5,480 nt of DNA from Flavobacteriales bacterium (lineage in GTDB: Bacteria > Bacteroidota > Bacteroidia > Flavobacteriales > Crocinitomicaceae), in assembly GCA_947375085.1 (NCBI GenBank), contig CANCEQ010000219.1, forward strand, positions 1 to 5,480, written 5' to 3'. The translations under genes and the position numbers were made by a program. This document shows positions 1 through 5,480 of this stretch, piece by piece; positions within the stretch are counted from its first letter, which is position 1; every line of letters starts with the position of its first letter. The notes below the pieces were generated by a model. It was given only the letters and a program-made list of their open reading frames with translations, searched no databases and had not been told where the DNA came from.

Positions 1-2496
1 GGTAAAGCTAATTACGATATTGTTAAGCCAGATTCAGTAAAAACACCTGAAGAAAAAAGTGAACCATCTAATTTTGAATTGAAGTTGAAAGAATATTCAA
101 TTGAAAATGCAAACATTCGTTACGATGATCAAGTAGGGGATATGTTCACAGAATTGAAAAATATGACACACGTTGGGGAGGGTGACCTTACTGCGGATGT
201 AATTGATTTCAATACAACGACTACAATGGATGAAATGACATTCGAAATGGAAGGAGTTTCCTACTTGAATAAAGTGAAAACGGAAATGATCGCGAATATT
301 TTGATGGAATTCACGGAGAAAACTTCAAAATTCACATTGAAAGAAAACGAAATTTCATTGAATGCTTTACATTTCTCATTTGATGGTTTTTATGAAATGT
401 TAGAGAAATATGACAATATGGATCTAAAATTAAAAGCGGACAAGGCAACGTTTAAAGATTTCCTTTCCTTGATTCCAACTTTTTATCAATCAGGATATGA
501 GAGTATGATTGCTGATGGAGATTTAGCTTTCAAAGGGGAAGTGAAAGGGCGTATGGATGATGTGAATATGCCAGGTTGGAATTTTGGTTTAAGTGTTGGA
601 AAAGCGAAAATTAAATATCCAGATCTTCCAGGAGCAATCAATAACATTGTAATCGAAGCGAGTTCTCAATTTGCAGGTGGTGCAGATTTAGATAAAATGA
701 CATTGGATGTGCCTAAATTTCATGCAGATTTCGTAGGGAATACATTGGATGCAACTTTGAAAATGAGAAACCCAATGACAGATCCTTTGATCGATTCTAA
801 AATTGTTTCAAAAGTAAACTTGGCAACTTTAGGGAAAGTAATTCCTTTAAGTCCGGGTGAATCATACAATGGAAAATTAGATGCGAATATTGTTTTAAAT
901 GGTCGTTTAAGCGCAATTGAAAATGAAAATTACGAAGCGTTTAAAGCAGATGGGACTTTATTGATCAGTGATATGTTGTATAAATCGAAAGATTTACCAG
1001 GAGATGTGGCTGTTCACGAGATGTTATTACGTTTTACTCCAAAGAATTTAGCATTGGAAAGTTTAGATGCGAAAATGGGTAAATCGGACTTTAAAATGGC
1101 TGGTAAAGTAGATAATTATTTAGGGTATGTGTTTAGAAATGAATTGTTAAAAGGAGATTTCTCATTTACAAGTAATAATCTAGATTTAGATGAGTTAATG
1201 GGACCGTCAACTCCTCCATCAGATGCTCCAAAAGCGGAAGTTGCTAAAACAGATTCAGTTGCATCAGTCGCTACAGAATCATTTTTAGTACCTGGTAATG
1301 TTGACTTTAATTTGACTACTTCAATTAATACATTGAGATATAATAAAATGGATATCAAAAACATTAAAGGGGGAGTGAAATTGAAAGAAGAAGTGGCGAC
1401 ATTGGATAACTTGACAATGAATGCAATGGGTGGAACAATTGGGTTGAAAGGAAATTACAATACAAAAGAACACACTAAACCAATTGCTGATTTCGGTTAT
1501 AATTTAGCAGGAATTGATATTTCAGAGTTAGTAAATAATTTTGTGACGATTGAAAAATTAGCTCCAATTGCTAAAAGTGCAAAAGGAAAAATCAGTTCTA
1601 AATTTGATATGTACACGGTTTTAAATGCAAGTATGGAACCGGTTTATTCAACTTTAAATGGTGCAGGAGATTTCTTTACAAATTCAGTTATTGTTTCTGG
1701 ATACAAACCATTAGATAAAATTGCAGAGGCGTTAAAAATGAATCATTTAGCAACTCAAACAATAAAAGATTTAAAAGTATTCTTTAAATTCAAAGATGGT
1801 AAAATTTCATTGACACCTTTTGATGTGAAATTAGGGAAAACAAAAGCAACCATTTCTGGTTCGACCTCTTTTGAGCAAGATATTGATTACTCAATCAAAT
1901 TGAACATACCGAAAGAAGAAATTCCAGCAGGAGTATTAAAAACTGTTACAGATCAAGCTCAAAAAATAGCTGGTTCTGCTGTTAAAATAGATGTTGCGAA
2001 ATTAATTCCTGATAACATTCCAGTAAATGTGAAAGTGACTGGTAAAACGACTGATCCAAAGGTAACTACTGATTTCTTGGAGTCTTTAAAATCTTCAGCA
2101 AATTTAAAGGAAACATTAAAAAGTGCTGTGAAAGATGTTGTGAATAAAGCGAAAGATTCTGTAAAAGTGATTGTTACGAAAAAAATTGAAGAAGTAAGAG
2201 AAGATTTGAATGCTAAAAAACAAAAAATCATCGCTGATGCTCAAGATCAAGTGACTAAATTGAAAGCAGAAGCAGCAAAAGCAGCAGATTTAGCAAGAGC
2301 TGAAGGGGATAAAGGAGCAAAAGCTTTAATGGATGAAGCAGGAAGTAATCCAATAAAAAAGAAATTAGCTGAAGTTGCAGGTACAAAGTTGAAAAATACA
2401 GCAAACGATAAAGCCAAAAATATAATAGCAGAAGCAGATTCAAAAGCAGATGCAATTATGAATGCAGCAAAAGACAAAGCAAATCAAATAAAATAA
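1..2496 (+). CDS. AsmA-family envelope protein, 5' end missing (C-terminal 831 residues)
   Basis: The frame is open from base 1 to the TAA at 2494-2496, so this is the 3' part of a gene starting upstream; the TTG at 79 is an internal leucine. AsmA-type proteins are membrane-anchored periplasmic beta-rich repeat proteins, linked in proteobacteria (AsmA, TamB, YhdP) to lipid transport or homeostasis in the outer membrane. The N-terminal membrane anchor is presumably in the missing part. Visible parts, numbered from base 1: an acidic/Pro linker (about 8-24), a repeat domain of alternating beta-type strands (about 25-400), a Pro/Ala/Ser linker (about 402-427), and a second domain (about 428-645). 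The second domain carries the AsmA C-terminal signature, including IDISELV (505-511), GYKPLDKIAEAL (567-578), KDGK, and IDYSIKLNIPKEEIP (628-642). The tail (716-831) is an Ala/Lys-rich helix. No catalytic residues are expected. Family assignment is by motif pattern from memory; the transported substrate is unknown. Confidence 0.85.
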   Translation, partial: GKANYDIVKPDSVKTPEEKSEPSNFELKLKEYSIENANIRYDDQVGDMFTELKNMTHVGEGDLTADVIDFNTTTTMDEMTFEMEGVSYLNKVKTEMIANILMEFTEKTSKFTLKENEISLNALHFSFDGFYEMLEKYDNMDLKLKADKATFKDFLSLIPTFYQSGYESMIADGDLAFKGEVKGRMDDVNMPGWNFGLSVGKAKIKYPDLPGAINNIVIEASSQFAGGADLDKMTLDVPKFHADFVGNTLDATLKMRNPMTDPLIDSKIVSKVNLATLGKVIPLSPGESYNGKLDANIVLNGRLSAIENENYEAFKADGTLLISDMLYKSKDLPGDVAVHEMLLRFTPKNLALESLDAKMGKSDFKMAGKVDNYLGYVFRNELLKGDFSFTSNNLDLDELMGPSTPPSDAPKAEVAKTDSVASVATESFLVPGNVDFNLTTSINTLRYNKMDIKNIKGGVKLKEEVATLDNLTMNAMGGTIGLKGNYNTKEHTKPIADFGYNLAGIDISELVNNFVTIEKLAPIAKSAKGKISSKFDMYTVLNASMEPVYSTLNGAGDFFTNSVIVSGYKPLDKIAEALKMNHLATQTIKDLKVFFKFKDGKISLTPFDVKLGKTKATISGSTSFEQDIDYSIKLNIPKEEIPAGVLKTVTDQAQKIAGSAVKIDVAKLIPDNIPVNVKVTGKTTDPKVTTDFLESLKSSANLKETLKSAVKDVVNKAKDSVKVIVTKKIEEVREDLNAKKQKIIADAQDQVTKLKAEAAKAADLARAEGDKGAKALMDEAGSNPIKKKLAEVAGTKLKNTANDKAKNIIAEADSKADAIMNAAKDKANQIK
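2146..2493 (+). repeat. Hendecad (11-residue) helical repeats in the tail of the AsmA-like protein
   Basis: Residues 716-831 of the visible frame divide into ten 11-residue units plus a 6-residue remainder, with no insertion or deletion. Examples are KKIEEVREDLN, AKKQKIIADAQ, DQVTKLKAEAA, KGAKALMDEAG, KAKNIIAEADS and KADAIMNAAKD, ending in KANQIK. Unit position 1 is usually Lys, Ala, Asp or Ser, and position 6 is mostly Val, Ile, Leu, Met or Ala. This fits a long amphipathic helix or right-handed coiled coil, similar in style to LEA-type or YtxH-type segments. One unit (SNPIKKKLAEV) holds a proline and may be a hinge. The repeat is at protein level, and the DNA copies are not near-identical. 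Function is unknown; binding of membrane or peptidoglycan, or self-association, would be guesses. Confidence 0.6.
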
Positions 2497-2500
2497 TGGG

Positions 2501-2546
2501 TGTGGGTTGGTAGAGACGCGATTAATCGCGTCTCCACAATCCCACA
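2501..2546. repeat. 46-base intergenic palindrome (REP-like element)
   Basis: The sequence folds around 2523/2524. Bases 2513-2534 are a perfect 22-base palindrome with left arm GAGACGCGATT and its exact complement as right arm. The arms continue outward to 2501/2546 with mismatches only at 2512/2535, 2509/2538 and 2507/2540, giving 20 of 23 pairs. It is much richer in GC than the surrounding DNA. From memory, dispersed intergenic palindromes beginning GTAGAGACGC and ending GCGTCTCTAC are common in Bacteroidota genomes; the left arm here keeps that form and the right arm has drifted. Transcribed, it would form a stable hairpin at the 3' end of the AsmA-like mRNA. No T-run follows, so it is not a classic intrinsic terminator. 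Mobility and function are unknown. Confidence 0.8.
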
Positions 2547-2624
2547 ATTAATCGCGTCACCACAATTTATACCGAAAACACAATTAATTGCGGATTAATT
2601 ATCAGGACAACGATTTATCGGGTC
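2519..2624. repeat. Four diverging copies of a 14-base core, CGATTAATCGCGTC
   Basis: The right half of the palindrome recurs through the spacer. The reference copy is 2519-2532. Bases 2545-2558 match it at 13 of 14 positions, 2581-2594 at 10 of 14, and 2611-2624 at 12 of 14. Starts are 26, 36 and 30 bases apart. The first two copies extend as a 20-base repeat unit (2521-2540 and 2547-2566) with one mismatch. The third copy also lies in a small inverted repeat (AATTAAT at 2582-2588, ATTAATT at 2594-2600). The pattern suggests local duplication of a palindromic element followed by decay, with nearly all of the 139-base spacer made this way. No recognisable Bacteroidota promoter (TTG plus TAnnTTTG) could be picked out within it. 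Confidence 0.6.
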
Positions 2625-2635
2625 AAAAAAAATAA
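2625..2635 (+). promoter_or_regulatory. A-rich translation start region of the LTA-synthase-like gene
   Basis: Eight consecutive A residues (2625-2632) followed by TAA lead directly into the ATG at 2636. There is no AGGAGG-like sequence at a useful distance. A-rich leaders in place of a Shine-Dalgarno site are usual in Bacteroidota, which supports this ATG as the start; the decayed repeats end immediately before it. Confidence 0.4.
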
Positions 2636-4534
2636 ATGAAAAAAATTATAAATTACATTCCAAATTATATCAAAGCGATTCTCGGTAGAATGGGAATCGT
2701 TTTGATTTTTATGACATTGTCTAGAATCGTCTTTTACATAGCGAATCGTGATAGTTTTGTAAATGCTGGAATAGATGATTTTTTGACAGGTATTTGGTTC
2801 GATAGCATCACTATAGCGATCTACTTCATTCCTATTTATAGTTTGTTTTTATTACCATTGCCTATAAGAGGGTATAAATGGAACAGACTTTTTTTTAAGC
2901 TGTTATTTCATATTACCAATGCAGTTATATTGTTTTTAAATATCATTGATGTAGAATATTTTCAATTCACAAGTAAACGTTCAACAGCTGACTTATTTGC
3001 CATTGTAAGTGCTGGAAATGATATGTCACAATTGGCAATGTCATTTATTAAAGATTTCTGGTTATTGATTTTGATTTTCATTCTATTCATCATTGTTTCG
3101 GAGTGGATGTATCGAAAAACAGAAGTCGCTTTTGAGAAAATAAGTGATGGGTCTAAAGCATTTTATCTAAAAGCTACTGCGAGTTTCTTAATTTTTGTTC
3201 CCTTATTTTTTATCCTTGGTAGAGGAGGTTTTGGTATTCGTCCAGTGGGGATAATTGAGGCTTCGAATTATTCGAGTGTGGAAAATACAGCACTGATTTT
3301 GAATACACCATTTACAATGATTAAAACGCTTGGAAAAGAATCTTTAGAAATGAAGAATTATTTTACGGAAGCAGAAGAAAATAAATTGTTTACTCCGATA
3401 CAACAATCAACACCACAGCATATTTTACCGGACGGTACAAATGTAATGGTGATTATTTTGGAAAGTTTTGGAGATGAATTTGTGGGCGCTTATAATCAAT
3501 CAGAATCCTATACTCCCTTTTTGGATTCGTTGATTGGACACTCCTTGCATTTTGAATACGGTTTTGCGAATGGAAAAAAATCAATTGAAGCGGTACCTGC
3601 GATTGTTGCATCAATTCCAAGTTTAATGGATAATCCCTATATCTCATCTCCTTATGGAAACAACAAGATTAATTCATTGGCTAAAATTTTAGGAGACAAA
3701 GGCTATTCATCTGCGTTTTTCCATGGTGCAACAAATGGTTCAATGCGTTTTGATGGTTTTGCAGCTCAAGCAGGATATCAAAATTATTTCGGACGCTTTG
3801 AATATAAAAATGACAAACATTTTGACAAGACGTGGGGAATTTTAGATGAATATTTTAACCCTTGGACGGCTAGACAAATGTCGAAATTGAAAGAGCCATT
3901 TTTTAGTACTTTGTTTACGTTGTCTTCTCATCATCCGTATTATATTCCTGAAAAGTGGAAAAACAAAGTAAAGAAAGGATCGCAACCAATTTGTGCCTCT
4001 ATTAATTACAGTGATATTTCGTTGAAATTGTTTTTTGAAGAAGCAAAGAAACAACCTTGGTACAACAATACGTTATTCGTAATTTGTGCCGATCATACAC
4101 CTGCGACGAATAATTTATTTTACAGTCAACGTTCACAGATGTATAAAATTCCGATCGTTTTTTATCATCCGACAAAATTAAAAGCCAAAAGAGAGGCGAA
4201 AATATTTCAACAAGTAGATATTTTACCGACTGTTTTGGATCTTTTAAATGTCAATTCAAAATTTTATTCATTTGGTAAATCGTACTATCAAAAATCTGAT
4301 AGAGAGGCATTTACTTATATTGAAGGGTCGTATCATTATTTCTTTAAAAACCATATGTTGAGCTTTTCGAATGATAAGGCACGAAATTTGTATGATTTCG
4401 TTGTTCGAGATGGATCGACGGTTGATTCCCTTTCTTATTATAAAAAAGAAAGTGGAGTTGTTGAAAAAAGATTAAAAGCTATTATTCAGCGCTATAACCG
4501 TGATTTGATCTTGAATCAAACAACAGTTGAATGA
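2636..4534 (+). CDS. LTA-synthase-family membrane phosphoglycerol/phosphoethanolamine transferase-like protein
   Basis: This 632-residue protein has the length and layout of LtaS/OpgB-type enzymes. Five hydrophobic segments (about 15-36, 50-75, 85-105, 140-159, 180-194) are followed by GRGGFGIRP and an extracytoplasmic alkaline-phosphatase-fold (sulfatase) domain from about 268. Metal and active-site positions by motif: E276 in IILESFGDE, candidate nucleophile S316 in NGKKSIEAVP, R371 in GSMRFDGF, H432/H433 in SSHHPY, and D486-H487 in CADHTP. The S316-H432 spacing (116) equals T300-H416 in Staphylococcus aureus LtaS as I recall it. Family members move a glycerol-phosphate or phosphoethanolamine head group from a phospholipid to an acceptor, leaving diacylglycerol. 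The acceptor here is unknown, since Bacteroidota are not known to make lipoteichoic acid; a phosphatase or other transferase role is possible. The ATG at 2636 follows an A-rich leader and comes just before the first membrane segment. The stop overlaps the lipid-kinase start. Confidence 0.85.
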   Translation: MKKIINYIPNYIKAILGRMGIVLIFMTLSRIVFYIANRDSFVNAGIDDFLTGIWFDSITIAIYFIPIYSLFLLPLPIRGYKWNRLFFKLLFHITNAVILFLNIIDVEYFQFTSKRSTADLFAIVSAGNDMSQLAMSFIKDFWLLILIFILFIIVSEWMYRKTEVAFEKISDGSKAFYLKATASFLIFVPLFFILGRGGFGIRPVGIIEASNYSSVENTALILNTPFTMIKTLGKESLEMKNYFTEAEENKLFTPIQQSTPQHILPDGTNVMVIILESFGDEFVGAYNQSESYTPFLDSLIGHSLHFEYGFANGKKSIEAVPAIVASIPSLMDNPYISSPYGNNKINSLAKILGDKGYSSAFFHGATNGSMRFDGFAAQAGYQNYFGRFEYKNDKHFDKTWGILDEYFNPWTARQMSKLKEPFFSTLFTLSSHHPYYIPEKWKNKVKKGSQPICASINYSDISLKLFFEEAKKQPWYNNTLFVICADHTPATNNLFYSQRSQMYKIPIVFYHPTKLKAKREAKIFQQVDILPTVLDLLNVNSKFYSFGKSYYQKSDREAFTYIEGSYHYFFKNHMLSFSNDKARNLYDFVVRDGSTVDSLSYYKKESGVVEKRLKAIIQRYNRDLILNQTTVE

Positions 4535-5409
4535 AGCAAAAAATACGATTTATCATAAACCCAATTTCGGGAATAGGAAAACAAGGAGAAATTCCTCGTT
4601 TAATAGAAGCCTATTTGGATAAATCGAAGTTTGATTACGATATTTCCTATACAGAATACAGAAAACATGCTAAAAAAATGGCGTATCAATCTTCTAGAGA
4701 AGGGTTTGATATTGTCTGTGCAGTTGGAGGAGATGGTTCAGTTCACGAGGTAGGTACAGCTCTAATCGGAACAAAAACAAAACTGGCTATTTTGCCTGCT
4801 GGTTCAGGAAATGGATTAGCGCGACATTTAAATATTTCATTGGATTTAAAGAAAGCAATCGAATGTATTAATGAAAATTATTCGATTCAAATGGATACCG
4901 TTGTCGTAAATGATAAACCATTTTTAGGTACAGGAGGATATGGTTTTGATGCGTTAATTGCAAAACGTTTTGACGAACACGATTCAAGAGGTTTTTCAAG
5001 TTATATTAAATTGGTTTTTAGAGAGTTATTAAAGTTTAAGTCCAAAAAAATTGAATTTGAATTAGACGGAAAAACGAGAGAAGTTTCTGCTTTTCTTTTT
5101 ACCATAGCGAATTCTTCTGAATTTGGAAATGGGTTTTGTGTTTCGCCTGATTCCTCTGTTTTAGATGGACAATTAGAATTAAGTATTTTGCGACCGTTCC
5201 CCATTTGGTCAGCACCATCTATTGCGTATAAATACTTCAAACGCAAAGCACATACTTCAAAACATATCGAAATTATTCCTTTCAAAAAGGCTCGAATTCA
5301 ATTAAAAGACAGAATTGCACATTATGATGGTGAACCGTTTGATGTACGATCTGAATTGAATGTTGAAGTAGTTCCAAAAAGTCTTCATATCTTAGTAGGG
5401 AAAAAATAA
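4531..5409 (+). CDS. Diacylglycerol-kinase-family lipid kinase (DgkB/YegS type)
   Basis: This 292-residue soluble protein has the full set of DAGK-catalytic-family motifs at the usual family length of about 300. Near the N-terminus is INPISGIGK (9-17). The nucleotide-binding VGGDGSVHE spans 65-73, followed by LPAGSGNGLARHL (88-100). The second domain has GTGGYGFDA (133-141), and DGE (266-268) near the C-terminus is a conserved catalytic-region motif. The expected reaction is ATP-dependent phosphorylation of diacylglycerol, or a related lipid alcohol, to phosphatidic acid at the cytoplasmic membrane face. It differs from the common GGDGT-x-NE form by Ser70 for Thr and His72 for Asn. The ATG lies inside the stop of the upstream transferase gene (ATGA, 4-base overlap) with no Shine-Dalgarno site, pointing to translational coupling. 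A different lipid substrate such as a long-chain base cannot be excluded. Confidence 0.88.
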   Translation: MKQKIRFIINPISGIGKQGEIPRLIEAYLDKSKFDYDISYTEYRKHAKKMAYQSSREGFDIVCAVGGDGSVHEVGTALIGTKTKLAILPAGSGNGLARHLNISLDLKKAIECINENYSIQMDTVVVNDKPFLGTGGYGFDALIAKRFDEHDSRGFSSYIKLVFRELLKFKSKKIEFELDGKTREVSAFLFTIANSSEFGNGFCVSPDSSVLDGQLELSILRPFPIWSAPSIAYKYFKRKAHTSKHIEIIPFKKARIQLKDRIAHYDGEPFDVRSELNVEVVPKSLHILVGKK

Positions 5410-5413
5410 GGAG
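5408..5413 (+). promoter_or_regulatory. Shine-Dalgarno-like AAGGAG before the last gene
   Basis: AAGGAG overlaps the final two bases of the kinase stop codon and ends only 2 bases before the ATG at 5416. That spacing is shorter than the usual 5-9 bases, so it may be chance or a weak site. It is the only such motif next to a gene start in this window. Confidence 0.25.
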
Positions 5414-5415
5414 TT

Positions 5416-5480
5416 ATGTTTATTGAAGCAAATATTGAGTCGATTTTAGCAAAGTTAGCAAGTTTAGAATCTACAACAAA
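5416..5480 (+). CDS. Start of an unidentified gene (first 21 codons only)
   Basis: An ATG 6 bases after the kinase stop opens a frame that runs to the window edge without a stop, encoding MFIEANIESILAKLASLEST and continuing. The visible stretch looks like an amphipathic helix with hydrophobic residues at regular spacing (Ile, Ile, Leu, Leu, Leu). The tight spacing suggests it is the next gene of the same operon. It loosely resembles the start of Bacteroidota DinB-like/DUF1569 proteins, but 21 residues are too few to assign a family. Confidence 0.55.
   Translation, partial: MFIEANIESILAKLASLESTT

Noticed and set aside
79..81. TTG as start codon of the AsmA-like gene
   Set aside because: The same frame is open back to base 1 and encodes a linker-like Pro/Glu/Ser segment that continues smoothly into the domain. 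The family needs an N-terminal membrane anchor that would lie upstream, so the gene is truncated by the window edge.
1116..1364. Antisense open frame opposite the Pro/Ala/Ser linker of the AsmA-like gene
   Set aside because: It lies wholly inside a well-supported coding region and its translation shows no recognisable motif.
2247..2477. Antisense open frames opposite the AsmA tail
   Set aside because: These are long only because the Ala/Lys-rich sense codons leave few stops on the other strand. Their translations are low-complexity Ala/Phe/Leu/Ser and lack a plausible start context.
2501..2546. Intrinsic terminator for the AsmA-like gene
   Set aside because: The hairpin would be strong, but CCACAATCCC follows the core where a T-run would be needed, so only a REP-like palindrome is claimed.
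2582..2600. AT-only inverted repeat (7-bp arms, 5-base loop) as a terminator or operator
   Set aside because: The stem is entirely A-T and lies in AT-rich decayed repeat DNA, so it is weak and easily explained by chance or by the repeat family.
2519..2624. CRISPR array
   Set aside because: The repeated units are short (14-20 bases), diverge from one another, and have short uneven spacing. No cas gene is present, so a decayed palindromic repeat fits better.

Overview
The window reads as chromosomal DNA of a Gram-negative Bacteroidota, most likely of the Flavobacteriia/Flavobacteriales type. It is strongly AT-rich with A/T-ending codons, and its gene starts are A-rich rather than Shine-Dalgarno led. 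The first protein is an AsmA-like protein with the alanine/lysine-rich C-terminal helix that I associate, from memory, with Bacteroidota members of that family. Genus cannot be fixed from the sequence. All genes are on the + strand, and I see no RNA gene, insertion sequence, CRISPR array or phage gene.

Layout: (1) 1-2496, the 3' part of a large AsmA-family envelope protein whose true start lies before the window. It ends in about 115 residues of in-register 11-residue helical repeats. (2) 2497-2635, a 139-base spacer. It holds a 46-base imperfect palindrome with a perfect 22-base core, followed by three increasingly diverged copies of its core, then an A-rich leader. (3) 2636-4534, an LTA-synthase-family membrane phosphoglycerol/phosphoethanolamine transferase-like enzyme with five N-terminal membrane segments and an extracytoplasmic alkaline-phosphatase-fold domain. 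(4) 4531-5409, a soluble diacylglycerol-kinase-family lipid kinase whose ATGA start overlaps the previous stop by 4 bases. (5) 5416-5480, the first 21 codons of a further gene, 6 bases after the kinase, not identified.

The genes share an envelope-lipid theme. AsmA-like proteins are linked to lipid movement or homeostasis between the membranes. LTA-synthase-type enzymes strip a head group from phosphatidylglycerol (or a similar lipid) and leave diacylglycerol. Diacylglycerol kinases turn that back into phosphatidic acid. The overlapping transferase-kinase pair therefore looks like a synthesis-plus-recycling couple in an organism that should have no lipoteichoic acid. This is inference from families and gene order. 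I did not find an evidently new defence or mobile system; the most unusual parts are the palindrome/decayed-repeat spacer and the hendecad tail.
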